Counted from the first letter of the stretch, positions 16,980 to 26,684 are shown. The stretch: DNA of 64,000 nt from Bog-756 sp963812525 (GCA_963812525.1 CAWEVL010000009.1:620001-684000); one strand, 5' to 3'. A program made the numbers and translations. Notes: generated by a model from the sequence alone, not told the origin.

Positions 16980-18145
16980 TGGAGCCCCTCAGCGCAGGCG
17001 CCCGCCAGTGGCGCCACCAGCGGATGTCCCGTGTCCGGGCCCGGATGGGTGAGCTCGGCGTGGACGCGCTGCTCCTGTCCCACGGTGCCGACCTGCCCTG
17101 GCTGACCGGCTACCGGGCCATGCCCCTCGAGCGGCTGACCATGCTGGTGCTCCCCGTGGCGGGCGACCCGGTGTTGGTGGTCCCGGCCCTCGAGGCGCCG
17201 CGGGTGCCTGAAGCCGGGGACCTGTTCGGAGTGGCGCCGTGGGACGACACACAGGACCCCCTCGATCGGGTGACCGCCCTCCTGGCCGCTCCCGGGTCGT
17301 CGGGGTCCACGGGAAGCGGGCTGCGGCTGGCCGTTTCCGACCGGTCGTGGGCCACCTCGGTCCTGGCCCTCCAGCGCCGGTTGCCCGAGGCCGCCTGGGT
17401 CGAGGCGTCCTCGGTCACCTCACCCATCCGGGCGGTCAAGGATCCATCGGAGCTGGAGGCCCTGCGGATGGCCGGGGCGGCGGCCGACCGGGTGGCCGCC
17501 ATGCTGCAGGGTGGCGCCATCAGCCTGCGGGGCTCCACCGAGGCCCAGGTCTCGGGCCGGCTCGGGGCCCTCCTGATCGAGGAAGGCCACACCCAGGTCA
17601 ACTTCGCCATCGTCGGCAGCGGGCCCAATGCCGCCAGCCCGCACCACGAGCCGGGCGCTCGGGTCATCGGTCCCGGCGAGACGGTGGTGTGCGACTTCGG
17701 GGGCACCTACTCGCTCGACGGCGACGTCGGCTACTGCTCGGACATCACCCGCACGGTGGTGACCGGGGCCCCATCCGACGAGGTCGAGGCCTGCTACCGG
17801 GTGCTGCGGGAGGCTCAGCAGGCGGCGGTGGCGTCCGCCCGGTCCGGGGTGACGGCCGAGCACGTCGACGGGGTGGCCAGGGCGATCATCGAGGACGCCG
17901 GCTATGGCGCGTACTTCGTGCACCGCACCGGGCACGGGATCGGCATCGAGGAGCACGAGGACCCGTACCTGGTGGTGGGCAACGAGGAGTGCCTGCGTCC
18001 GGGCCACGCCTTCTCGGTGGAACCCGGCATCTACCTCCCCGACCGCTTCGGCATGCGGTTGGAGGACATCGTGGTGATCGGCGAGGACGGCGCCCCGGAC
18101 CCGCTCAACTCGGCGGACCACGGGCTCGTGGTCGTCGACGTCTAG
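16979..18145 (+). CDS. M24 family metallopeptidase (Xaa-Pro dipeptidase-like)
   Basis: 388 residues; the ATG shares one base with the preceding TGA, so translation is coupled to lipB-lipA. The N-terminal creatinase-like domain (residues 1 to about 150, LLLSHGADLPWLTGYRAMPLERLTMLVL) precedes a pita-bread catalytic domain. The five metal ligands are present: Asp in VVCDFGG, Asp in CSDITRT, His in HRTGHGIG, Glu in SVEPGIY and Glu in MRLEDIV. It probably removes residues next to proline from short peptides in the cytoplasm. M24 creatinase/aminopeptidase P assignment is firm; the exact substrate is open. Confidence 0.9.
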   Translation: MEPLSAGARQWRHQRMSRVRARMGELGVDALLLSHGADLPWLTGYRAMPLERLTMLVLPVAGDPVLVVPALEAPRVPEAGDLFGVAPWDDTQDPLDRVTALLAAPGSSGSTGSGLRLAVSDRSWATSVLALQRRLPEAAWVEASSVTSPIRAVKDPSELEALRMAGAAADRVAAMLQGGAISLRGSTEAQVSGRLGALLIEEGHTQVNFAIVGSGPNAASPHHEPGARVIGPGETVVCDFGGTYSLDGDVGYCSDITRTVVTGAPSDEVEACYRVLREAQQAAVASARSGVTAEHVDGVARAIIEDAGYGAYFVHRTGHGIGIEEHEDPYLVVGNEECLRPGHAFSVEPGIYLPDRFGMRLEDIVVIGEDGAPDPLNSADHGLVVVDV

Positions 18146-18156
18146 GAAGGGCTCGG

Positions 18157-18882
18157 ATGGATCTGGGAATCGCAGGCCGGACGGCGCTGGTGGTGGCCGG
18201 CTCGCGGGGATTGGGCCGGGCCACCGCCGAGGCGCTGGCCGCTGAAGGGGTGCGGCTGATGCTGTCCTCGCGCCGCGAGGCCGGGCTGGACGCCGCGGCG
18301 TCCGCCATGCGGTCGACCGGTGCCGAGGTGGCCACCCGGCCGGCGGACATCGCCGACCCCGATACCCCGGCCCAACTGGTCGAGGCCACGTTGGAGGCCT
18401 TCGGCGCCATCGACATCGTGATTGCCAACGCCGGCGGACCGCCGTCCGCCCGGGCCCTCGACTTCGACGACGTCCAGTTGGAGGCGGCCCTCAACGCCAA
18501 CCTGCTCTCCGCCATCCGGCTGACCCGGGAGGCCGTCCCCCACATGCGGGACAGGGGGTGGGGAAGGCTCTGCTACATCACCTCGTACTCGGTGGTGCAG
18601 CCGCTGCCCGCGCTGGCCCTGTCCAACACGGCCCGGACCGGACTGTGGGCCTGGGTGAAGACGGCGGCCCAGGACACGGCGGCCGAGGGGAGCGGCATCA
18701 CCATGAACCTGCTCTGTCCCGGTCCCCACGCCACCGACCGCATGAAGGAGCTCGGGGGGACCGGGCCGATGGGCGATCCGGCCGACTTCGGCAGCATCGC
18801 CGCGTTTCTCTGCTCCGAGCAGGCCCGGTTTGTCAACGGCGCCGCACTGGTGGTCGACGGGGCCTCGACCCTGGCTCTCTAG
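18157..18882 (+). CDS. SDR family oxidoreductase lacking the canonical Tyr/Lys active site
   Basis: 241 residues, start ATG 18157 with AGGAAGG upstream. The Rossmann nucleotide motif is AGSRGLGRA and the NAG-equivalent is ANAGGP. Where classical SDRs have Ser-x12-YxxxK, this protein reads ITSYSVVQPLPALALSNTARTGLWAW: the Tyr is replaced by Ser (SNTAR) and the catalytic Lys by Arg. The same SN-x-x-R pattern characterises a divergent FabG-like subgroup, so it is likely a family feature rather than damage. Catalysis, if any, must differ from textbook SDR chemistry. It is co-directional with and 12 bp after the M24 peptidase, and overlaps the convergent DUF389 gene by 4 bp. Confidence 0.85.
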   Translation: MDLGIAGRTALVVAGSRGLGRATAEALAAEGVRLMLSSRREAGLDAAASAMRSTGAEVATRPADIADPDTPAQLVEATLEAFGAIDIVIANAGGPPSARALDFDDVQLEAALNANLLSAIRLTREAVPHMRDRGWGRLCYITSYSVVQPLPALALSNTARTGLWAWVKTAAQDTAAEGSGITMNLLCPGPHATDRMKELGGTGPMGDPADFGSIAAFLCSEQARFVNGAALVVDGASTLAL

Positions 18883-19904
18883 GAGGACCGCCCCGTTCCG
18901 TCCGGTCCGTCGGCCGGCGGCCCGCCGTCGACATCGACCCGACCGGCCGTGCCGGCCGCTCCGGCCATGACCAGGCGTTGCCGGAATTCCCGACCCCGCC
19001 AGAACCGGCGCTGCAGGACGAGGGCGGCTACGCCCACCGCCAGCAGGATGGCCACGTTGAGCAGCAGCTGTTCGGCGGCACCCACCGCCGCCCGCCACTG
19101 CTCGAACGCCACCGACAGGCCCACGGCGGCGGCCGCCGGGATGGTCGTCACCGAGATGAACACCCCGATCAGGGCACTGGCCCGGGCCTGCAGGATGGAG
19201 ACGACACCCACGATGCCGGCGATCACCGCCACGACGATCGAGAACAGGTTCGGCTGGCTGATCAGGTCGGCGACCGGTCGGAAACCCAGCAGGAAGTCGG
19301 TGGGCGCCTGACCCGTCCCTCGGATGACGATACCGAACACCCAGGTGACGAACACGGCCACGCCGAACCCGATGCCGAGCGCCACCAGGCCCCGCTTGAC
19401 CGGTCGGGGACTGCGCTCGGTGATCCCGAGCGCAGTCCCCAGGATGGCGTTGTACTCCGGTCCGACCACCATGGCCGCCACGATGAGGATCTGCGAGTTG
19501 GTGAGGATGCCCACCGCGGCGATCAACCCCGCCGCCACCAGCAGCAGGAAGAAGCTGAACGGGTAGGAGGCGTTGGCCCGGATGGTGGCGTCCACCACCT
19601 CCCAGACCGGGGCGATCTCGCGGTCGCTGACCATGGGTCGGATCATCTCCCGGTGGGACCGGATGACGGCCGTCTCGGCGCGGTCCACCGAGATCGGTCC
19701 CCGCTCCCGCGGTCCCAACTCCCGCAGCTGGTGGATCACCGCGCCGGCCACCTCGGGGACCAGATCGCACTCGACGACGTCGCCGGAGGGATAGCGGGCC
19801 GAACCGGGGAGCACCGTGACGTTGATGGCCCCGCTGCTGGCTCCGAGTACCTCCAGGATGCGCGAGGTGCTCGACGACGGGCTGGACACGCGAACGTGGT
19901 ACAT
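18879..19904 (-). CDS. DUF389 / TIGR00341 family membrane protein
   Basis: 341 residues. An N-terminal cytoplasmic domain of about 100 residues (YHVRVSSPSSSTSRILEVL...) is followed by the DUF389 membrane region with at least six hydrophobic segments, including YPFSFFLLLVAAGLIAAVGI, the conserved SQILIVAAMVVGPEYNAILG and SALIGVFISVTTIPAAAAVGLSVAF, and an Arg-rich Gly/Pro tail. The function of the family is unknown. ATG 19904 is preferred over the ATG at 19940 because AGGAGG lies just before it and homologous sequence begins there. Confidence 0.88.
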   Translation of the reverse strand: MYHVRVSSPSSSTSRILEVLGASSGAINVTVLPGSARYPSGDVVECDLVPEVAGAVIHQLRELGPRERGPISVDRAETAVIRSHREMIRPMVSDREIAPVWEVVDATIRANASYPFSFFLLLVAAGLIAAVGILTNSQILIVAAMVVGPEYNAILGTALGITERSPRPVKRGLVALGIGFGVAVFVTWVFGIVIRGTGQAPTDFLLGFRPVADLISQPNLFSIVVAVIAGIVGVVSILQARASALIGVFISVTTIPAAAAVGLSVAFEQWRAAVGAAEQLLLNVAILLAVGVAALVLQRRFWRGREFRQRLVMAGAAGTAGRVDVDGGPPADGPDGTGRSS

Positions 19905-20087
19905 GAGCCTCCTGTCCGGCGCCGGCATCGGCGCCCCCATCGCTCGGCGGCGAGGAACTACCCGGTCCTGGGGCGGACGGGTGGTCGTGCCCCGGCCGGC
20001 AGCGGAACGCTAGCCAGCCCTCACGGCAAGCCGGGTGATCGGTCCCCGGTGGCCGACCGAGCCCCCGACTGGTCGGGGTCGGCGGTG

Positions 20088-20660
20088 TCAGTGACCGCCG
20101 GGGCCGGGACGCTCGGCCTCCCGCCCTCCGGGCGGTGGGGGCTGCACCAGCGCGGGGAGGGACGCGGATCCCGGTCCGGCGTCTCCCGGCGCGGCGGATG
20201 GAGGCGGCGGGGGTGGGGGTGGGGGTGGGGGTGGGGGTGGGGGTGGGGGGTTCGCGGCTGGCCCCACCGCGGCGGACGCACTCGCGGTCGCCGCCGGCCG
20301 AGCACCCGTGGCGGAGACCGGGTCGAAGGCGGGGACCGGCCCAGGGGGCTCGGAGGAAAAGCTGCCGAACGCCGACGGGACCGGACGGGGTGCGGGCGGT
20401 GCCGTCGGCCCCCGTCTGGCCGCCTTGGCCCGGGTGGGGGCGGCGAACGAGGGAGCCAGTGGGCGGTCGGCGGTGTCGGCCGGCTCCGGCGCCAGTCCTG
20501 GTGTCACCGAGCCGTGCCCGTAGCGGGCCGCGTCAGGGTCGTAATAGCCGACGCCGGCCGCCTTTCTGATCTTCAGATCGTGTTCCCGTCTGGCTCGGAT
20601 CAACAGCAGGGCGACGACCAAGACCGCGGCCAGGACCACCAGGCCCAACTCGACCGTCAT
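20088..20660 (-). CDS. Single-pass membrane protein with polyproline cytoplasmic tail
   Basis: About 190 residues from ATG 20660 (an in-frame ATG at 20711 is an alternative; neither has a good ribosome site). One N-terminal membrane helix (LGLVVLAAVLVVALLLI) is followed by a basic segment (RARREHDLKIRKAAGVGYYDPDAARYG) and a disordered Pro/Ala-rich tail. The tail holds an uninterrupted run of about 17-18 prolines encoded by a hexanucleotide repeat. The family is not recognised. Polyproline of this length would normally need EF-P for translation. It lies between DUF389 and metH on the same strand. Confidence 0.65.
   Translation of the reverse strand: MTVELGLVVLAAVLVVALLLIRARREHDLKIRKAAGVGYYDPDAARYGHGSVTPGLAPEPADTADRPLAPSFAAPTRAKAARRGPTAPPAPRPVPSAFGSFSSEPPGPVPAFDPVSATGARPAATASASAAVGPAANPPPPPPPPPPPPPPPPPSAAPGDAGPGSASLPALVQPPPPGGREAERPGPGGH
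20208..20250 (+). repeat. Hexanucleotide microsatellite (TGGGGG)n
   Basis: About seven consecutive TGGGGG units on the plus strand, encoding Pro-Pro units on the minus strand. Each unit is six bases, so unit gain or loss changes the proline count by two without shifting frame. The G-rich strand has the run pattern expected for G-quadruplex formation. Confidence 0.9.
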
Positions 20661-20811
20661 CACCTTGATGGTGGCGGGGCTGGCCCAACGAAGAACTGCG
20701 GCTCCGTGCATCCCTGTTCATGGTAGTGACCATCAGTTGCTAACGCACTTGTTTCCGCGGTCCGGCTCGCCGTCAGCCCACTCCTCCGGGCTCGGGAGGA
20801 CCCCTGAGGGC

Positions 20812-23800
20812 TCAGGCCACGAAGTACTTGGCCTGGGGGTGGGGACAGATGATGGCGGTGGTCGACTGCTCCGGGTGGAGCTGGAACCCTTCGCTGACCT
20901 CGACCCCGATGCGTTCGGCACCGAGCAGCTGTACGACCTTGCCGTTGTCCTCGAGGTCCGGGCACGCCGGGTAGCCCCACGAGTAGCGGCCGCCCCGGTA
21001 CTTCTGGCGGAACAGTCCGGCCAGGCTGGGCCCGTCCTGGTCGGCGAAGCCGAGCTCCTCTCGGATACGACGGTGCCAGTACTCGGCCAGGGCTTCGGCC
21101 ATCTCCACGCCCAACCCGTGCAGGAAGAGGTACTGCTGGTACTGGTTGGCCTCGAACAGTCGGGATGCCTCCTCGGTCACACGCGACCCCATGGTCACCA
21201 CCATGAAGCTGGCCCAGTCGGGCTCACCCGAGTCGACTGACCGGAAGAAGTCACTGATGCACAGCCAGGGCTCCTCGGTCTGGCGCGGGAAGGCGTACCG
21301 GGTGAGCTCCTTGGTCCGGCTCTCGTCCTCGAAGACGACGAGGTCGTCACCGTCGGCGTTGGCCGCGAAGTGACCCCAGGCCACCTGGGGGACCAGGAGC
21401 TGCTGGGCCATCGCCATGGCCAGCTGCTCGCGCAGCAGGCTCCGCACCCGCTCCTTGAAGGCCTGGTCGTTCTCGCCGCTCTCCGGGCGGAAGCCCCACT
21501 GGTTGCGGAAGAGCGCGGTCTCGTTGAGGTAGGCGGCGACGTCGTCGATGGCCATGCCCTTGGCCACCCGGCTACCCAGGAAGGGCGGCTTGAAGGTCGG
21601 ATTGTCGGTGGCCACCTCGGGGGAACGCGTCGGCAGGGTCTCGCCCCGGGCCAGGGCCTCGGCCGCGGCCTGCTTGCGCAGCTCGCTCTTGCGGGGGCCG
21701 AGATCTCGCCCGCCGATGGCCGTGCCGAACTCGGGGTCGTCCTCACCGGACTTGGACAGCTCGACGAGTCGGTCCATCGTGCGGAGTCCTTCGAAGGCGT
21801 CCTTCCCGTAGAAGAGCCGCCCGTCGTACACCTTGCGCAGGTCCCGCTCGACATAGGTCCGGGTCAGGGCGGCGCCACCCAGGATGACCGGGATGTGCGA
21901 CAGGCCGCGTCGGTTGAGCTCTTCGAGGTTGTCCCGCATGATCAGGGTGGACTTGACCAGCAGGCCGCTCATCCCGATGGCGTCGGCCTCGGACTCCTCC
22001 AGCGCGCCCACCATCTCGCCGATGCCCACCTTGATGCCCAGGTTCTTCACCGTGTAGCCGTTGTTGGTCAGGATGATGTCGACCAGATTCTTGCCGATGT
22101 CGTGCACGTCGCCCTTGACCGTGGCCAGGACCATGGTGCCCTTGCCCCCCTGGTCGGCCTTCTCCATGAACGGCTCGAGGTAGGCCACCGCCGCCTTCAT
22201 GGTCTCGGCCGAGCCCAGCACGAAGGGCAGCTGCATCTCGCCGGAGGCGAACAGCTCGCCCACCGTCTTCATGCCGGCCAGCAGGAAGTCGTTGATGATG
22301 ATCAGCGGGGTGTGGCCCGCAGCCATGGCCTCCTCGAGGTCGTCCTCGATTCCGTTGCGGTCGCCGTCGATGATGCGGTGCTCGAGCCGCCGTTCGACCG
22401 TCCAGCCGGTGCGGTCCTCCTTGGCCGCGCCGGCCGAGGCCGACACCCCCTCGAACAGTTCCAGCAGCACGGTCAGCGGATCGTAGCCGTCATGGCGCCG
22501 GTCGTAGATGAGGTCGAGGCACACCTCACGGGCACGTTCATCCACCTTGGACAGGGGCAGGATCTTCGAGGCGTGCACGATGGCCGCGTCCAGGCCGGCC
22601 TCCACGCATTCGTGGAGGAAGACGGAGTTGAGCACTTGGCGGGCGGCCGGATTGAGGCCGAAGGAGACGTTGGACAGGCCCAGGACGGTGTACACCCCGG
22701 GGAGCTCGGCCTTGATCCGCCGGATGCCCTCGAGGGTCTCGATCCCGTCCTTCCTCGACTCCTCCATGCCGGTGGACAGGGGCAGGGCGAGCGCGTCGAA
22801 CAGGAGGTCCTGGGAGCGGAGCCCGTAGCGCTCCACGGCGATGTCGTGGATGGCGGTGGCCGCCCGCACCTTCCAGTCGGCCGTGCGGGCCTGCCCTTCC
22901 TCGTCGATGCAGGTGCACACCACGGCCGCCCCGAACTCCTTGGCCAGCGTCAGGAACGAGTCGAGCCGGGTACCCGGAGCGTCGCCCTCCTCCAGGTTGA
23001 CCGAGTTGATGACCGCCCGCCCGCCGATCCACGACAGGGCGGTCTCGACCACCGGGGCCTCGGTGGAGTCGACCATCAGGGGGGCGGTGGACTGCGTGGC
23101 GAACCGGGAGGCCACCTCCTCCATGTCACCCACCCCGTCGGCACCGGTGTAGTCGACGCACACGTCGATCAGGTGGGAGCCCTCCTTGACCTGCTCTCGA
23201 GCCATGGCCACGCAGGTGTCCCAATCGCTCTCCAGCATGGCCTCACGGAATTTCTTCGACCCGTTGGCGTTGGTTCGCTCGCCCACCACCAGGAAGGAGG
23301 TGTCCTGCTCGAAGGGGACCTGGGTGTAGATGGACGCCGCCCCGTACTCGGCGACGGGGTGCCGCGGTGCCGGTGCGAGGTCGGCGCAGGCCGCCACCAC
23401 CGCGGCCAAGTGCTCGGGGGTCGTCCCGCAGCACCCGCCGATGACCGAGATCCCCAGCTCGGTGACGAACTGGCGGTGGTACTCGGCCAGCTGGTCGGGT
23501 GTGAGGTCGTAGTGCATGGCCCCGTTCACCACGGAGGGCAGCCCGGCGTTGGGCAGACAGGTGACCGGCAGCGAGGAGTGGCTGGACAGGTGGCGCAGTG
23601 GCTCGAACATCTCGCTCGGCCCGGTGGCGCAGTTGAGCCCGATCAGGTCGACGCCCATGGCCTCCAGTGCGCACAGGGCCGCGCCCACCTCGGTGCCCGG
23701 CAGCATGGTGCCGGTCAGCTCGATGGTCACCTGGGTCTGGAGGGGGAGGTGGACGCCGGCCGCCCGCATGGCCCGCCGGGCCCCGTTGATGGCCGCCTTG

Positions 23801-24324
23801 GCCTGGAGGAGGTCGAAGACCGTCTCGATGATGATCAGGTCGACCCGACCCTCGATCAGGGCGGCGGCCTGCTCCTGGTAGGCGTCGCGTAGCTCGGCGT
23901 ACCGGATCTGCCCGAGGGTGGGGAACTTGGTACCCGGGCCGATGCTGCCGGCCACCCAGCGGGGTCTGTCCGGAGTGGAGAAGTCGTCGGCCGCCTGTCG
24001 GGCCAGGCCGGCGGCGGCCAGGTTGAGCTCGCGGACCCGGTGCCCCTGCCCGTATTCGGCCAGGACCGGGGCGAAGGCACCGAAGGTGTCGGTCTCCACC
24101 ACGTCCGAGCCGACCTCGAAGAACGACCGGTGGACCCGGTCGATGGCGTCGGGCCGGGTGACCACCAGCAGCTCGTTGCACCCCTCGAGGTCGGGACCGC
24201 CGAAGTCGTCGGCGGTCAGGTTCATGAGCTGCAAGTTCGTCCCCATGGCGCCGTCGAAGACGACCACCCGTTGGGACACGGCGTCGAGGAAGGTGGAGGA
24301 GGGTGATGCCGAAGGAGCAGCCAT
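20812..24324 (-). CDS. metH: Cobalamin-dependent methionine synthase
   Basis: A full-length, 1170-residue MetH that moves the methyl of methyl-tetrahydrofolate to homocysteine via methylcobalamin. Domains in order: homocysteine-binding barrel (about 1-330, DGAMGTNLQ, zinc Cys in NCATG and GGCCGT), pterin-binding barrel (about 345-610, VVGERTNANGSKKFREAM), cap plus cobalamin domain (about 650-890, His ligand in DVHDIGKN, then the MSGLLVKST loop), and the reactivation domain (about 930-1170, RGGRYSWGYPACPDLED). ATG 24324 has GGAG two bases upstream and a TAGCCT hexamer 9 nt upstream. It diverges from the cobalamin adenosyltransferase gene across only 140 bp. Confidence 0.96.
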   Translation of the reverse strand: MAAPSASPSSTFLDAVSQRVVVFDGAMGTNLQLMNLTADDFGGPDLEGCNELLVVTRPDAIDRVHRSFFEVGSDVVETDTFGAFAPVLAEYGQGHRVRELNLAAAGLARQAADDFSTPDRPRWVAGSIGPGTKFPTLGQIRYAELRDAYQEQAAALIEGRVDLIIIETVFDLLQAKAAINGARRAMRAAGVHLPLQTQVTIELTGTMLPGTEVGAALCALEAMGVDLIGLNCATGPSEMFEPLRHLSSHSSLPVTCLPNAGLPSVVNGAMHYDLTPDQLAEYHRQFVTELGISVIGGCCGTTPEHLAAVVAACADLAPAPRHPVAEYGAASIYTQVPFEQDTSFLVVGERTNANGSKKFREAMLESDWDTCVAMAREQVKEGSHLIDVCVDYTGADGVGDMEEVASRFATQSTAPLMVDSTEAPVVETALSWIGGRAVINSVNLEEGDAPGTRLDSFLTLAKEFGAAVVCTCIDEEGQARTADWKVRAATAIHDIAVERYGLRSQDLLFDALALPLSTGMEESRKDGIETLEGIRRIKAELPGVYTVLGLSNVSFGLNPAARQVLNSVFLHECVEAGLDAAIVHASKILPLSKVDERAREVCLDLIYDRRHDGYDPLTVLLELFEGVSASAGAAKEDRTGWTVERRLEHRIIDGDRNGIEDDLEEAMAAGHTPLIIINDFLLAGMKTVGELFASGEMQLPFVLGSAETMKAAVAYLEPFMEKADQGGKGTMVLATVKGDVHDIGKNLVDIILTNNGYTVKNLGIKVGIGEMVGALEESEADAIGMSGLLVKSTLIMRDNLEELNRRGLSHIPVILGGAALTRTYVERDLRKVYDGRLFYGKDAFEGLRTMDRLVELSKSGEDDPEFGTAIGGRDLGPRKSELRKQAAAEALARGETLPTRSPEVATDNPTFKPPFLGSRVAKGMAIDDVAAYLNETALFRNQWGFRPESGENDQAFKERVRSLLREQLAMAMAQQLLVPQVAWGHFAANADGDDLVVFEDESRTKELTRYAFPRQTEEPWLCISDFFRSVDSGEPDWASFMVVTMGSRVTEEASRLFEANQYQQYLFLHGLGVEMAEALAEYWHRRIREELGFADQDGPSLAGLFRQKYRGGRYSWGYPACPDLEDNGKVVQLLGAERIGVEVSEGFQLHPEQSTTAIICPHPQAKYFVA

Positions 24325-24464
24325 AGCTCCACAAGGCTATCGGGCAGAGCCGGGGCGGCGGGCGGGAGCGCTTCCGCGCCGCCGCCGTCGGGTGGGCCGG
24401 GCCTCCGGACCTGGTGAGGGGACCCGCGGGCGATGTCGTTTAGCATCGTCCCGGTGAGGACACC

Positions 24465-25100
24465 GTGCTGAAGATCTATACGAGGACCGGCGACGACGGT
24501 ACGACCGGGCTGCTCTTCGGGGGTCGGGTGAGCAAGGACTCGGCTGCCATGCACCTCACCGGGACGGTCGACGAGGCCCAGGCGGCGATGGGCCTGGCCC
24601 GGGCCGAGTCAGAGCCCGGATCGGAGCTCGACCTGCTCCTGACCACCCTGGAGCGGGACCTGTACGTGCTCATGGCCGAGGCCACCACCGATCCCTCCAA
24701 CCGTAGGAAGCTCATCCCCGGCACCACCCTGGTGACCGCCGAGATGGTCACCGCCCTCGAAGGGCACGTCGACGACCTCAAGGACCGGTTCGAGATGCCC
24801 ACCGACTTCGTCGTCCCCGGGGCCAACCGGGCTTCAGCCGCACTGGACCTGGCCCGTACGGTGGTGCGACGGGCGGAGCGCCTGGAGGTGGCCGCGCCCA
24901 CCGAGGGGTCGCTGATCCGACCGTACCTGAACCGTCTCTCCGACCTGTTGTGGGCCATGGCCCGCTGGACCGAGGGCGACCACCACCTGCTGGCGCGCAC
25001 CACCCTCCGGCGTTCGGAGGTCGCAGCCGGCGAGGCCCGGTCCGATCCCGACCCCGACCCCGACCCCGCTCAAACCGACCAATCAGAAGGAGCATCTTGA
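24465..25100 (+). CDS. Cob(I)alamin adenosyltransferase, PduO type
   Basis: 211 residues. It transfers the adenosyl group of ATP to cob(I)alamin, making adenosylcobalamin. Family motifs are the N-terminal TRTGDDGTTGLLFGGRVSKD (ATP-binding loop), GTVDEAQAAMGLAR, and the C-terminal RPYLNRLSDLLWAMARW with the characteristic Arg/Asn/Asp cluster. GTG 24465 follows GTGAGGA and a TAGCAT -10-like hexamer at about 24441. The tail contains a short Asp-Pro repeat (DPDPDPDP) encoded by tandem GACCCC units. Products would feed the acyl-CoA mutase encoded at 43948. The stop overlaps the aminopeptidase ATG by one base. Confidence 0.93.
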   Translation: MLKIYTRTGDDGTTGLLFGGRVSKDSAAMHLTGTVDEAQAAMGLARAESEPGSELDLLLTTLERDLYVLMAEATTDPSNRRKLIPGTTLVTAEMVTALEGHVDDLKDRFEMPTDFVVPGANRASAALDLARTVVRRAERLEVAAPTEGSLIRPYLNRLSDLLWAMARWTEGDHHLLARTTLRRSEVAAGEARSDPDPDPDPAQTDQSEGAS

Positions 25101-26684
25101 TGGACATCGAGGTCGCGACCCTCGACACCCTGCCCGATGCGCTGGTGGCCCTGGGCGTGCCGGTGGCCACCCAGGACGGCGGTCCGCAGCTGGCCTCCGA
25201 TCCGGGGGCACTGGCCGGCGTCGCCGTGCCCCTGACGCTCGACGCGGGCTGGTGCAAACGTCACGGCTTCGCCGGCAAGGTCGGCCAGACCCTCGCCCTC
25301 CGGGCGGCCATGCCCACCGGCGCGGCCGGCGAGGGAGGGCAGCCCGAGGCCGATGTGATCCTGGTCGGGGTGGGCGACCTCACGGCGCCAGGCGGCAGGG
25401 CGGCCCCCGAGTCGCTCCGCCGGGCCGCGGCCGCCTACGTGCGGGCCGTGGGACCGGGCTCGGTGGCGGCCCTGCTCCTTCCCGCCGAACCGGGGGTTCC
25501 CGACGGCCAGGCCGCGTCGGCCGTAGCCGAAGGCGCCGCGCTCGGCCGCCTACCGCTACGACGACTTCCGGACCGGCGACGAACCCGAGCAGCTGGACCG
25601 GTTGGTCGTGGTGCCCGCTCCCTCGTCGGACTCCTCGTCGGTGGCCGCCGGGCTGGTGTGGGGGGCCCGGGTGGCCGAGTCGGTGAGCCTGGCCCGAGAC
25701 CTGGTCAACGAGCCGCCCAGCTCCTTGACCCCCTCCGTCTTCGCCGACACGTTCGTCCAGCGCTTCGCCGATGTCGACGAGCTCACCATCGAGGTGTGGG
25801 ACGAGGACCGGATCGTGGCGGAGAAGCTCGGCGGGCTGCTCGGCGTGGCCCGAGGCTCGACCCAGCCGCCCCGACTGGTCAAGGTCGACTACACGCCGTC
25901 CGATCCCATCGAGATCGACGGCCGTGTCCCCCACCTGGCCCTGGTGGGCAAAGGCATCACCTTCGATTCGGGTGGCCTGTCGCTCAAGACGGCCACCGGA
26001 ATGGAGACCATGAAGACGGACATGGGCGGCGCGGCCGCCGTGCTGGGGGCCGTGGATGCCGCCGCCGCCCTCGGCTCACGGATCCGGATCACGGTCATCA
26101 CCCCGTTGACGGAGAACATGCCCGGTGGGTCGGCCATCAAGCCCGGAGACGTCCTGACCACCCGGAGCGGCAAGACCATCGAAGTGCTCAACACCGACGC
26201 CGAGGGCCGTCTGGTCCTGTCGGACGGTTTGACCCTGGCCACCGAGGCGGGGCCCGACGCCGTCATCGACCTGGCCACGCTGACCGGTGCGGCCGTCGTG
26301 GCGCTGGGCAAGGAGATCGCCGGGCTGCTGGGCAACTCCGACACGCTCATCGACGAGGTGCGCCGCGCCGGCGACCGGGCCGGCGAGCCCAACTGGCCCC
26401 TGCCCCTCCCGGACGACTACCGCAGCCACATCGACTCCGAGGTGGCCGACATGCGAAACGTCGGACGGCCGGGTCAGGCCGGCAGCATTTCGGCGGCCAT
26501 GCTGCTCCGCGAGTTCGTGGGCTCGGTGCCCTGGGCCCACCTGGACATCGCCGGACCAGCCCGGTCCGACGAGAGCAGTCGATACCTGGCCAAGGGGGGG
26601 ACCGGGTTCGGCGTCCGTACCCTGGTCGCCCTGGTCACCTCCGAGGAATTCGCCCGGACCCTGATGGCGTTGGACGGGGACTGA
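25100..26684 (+). pseudogene. pepA: Leucyl aminopeptidase (M17), interrupted by a one-base frameshift
   Basis: M17 aminopeptidases are hexameric two-metal exopeptidases. The N-terminal domain begins at ATG 25100 (MDIEVATLDTLPDALVALGV) and runs to AEGAALG near 25550; the rest continues in the +1 frame as AAYRYDDFRTGDEPEQL and on to the stop at 26684. The expected L-A-A-Y joint is spoiled by one extra G in CTCGGCCGCC. The catalytic half is intact: KGITFDSGGLSLK, MKTDMGGAAAV, NTDAEGRLVLSD and the ITPLTENMPGG loop. Repaired length would be about 527 residues, normal for the family. It is an assembly indel or a recent inactivation; an internal GTG at 25602 could express only the catalytic part. 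Confidence 0.85.

Noticed and set aside
24325..24464. Cobalamin riboswitch between metH and the adenosyltransferase gene
   Set aside because: The 140-bp divergent gap is too short for two leaders and no B12-box or SAM-riboswitch consensus was found on either strand.
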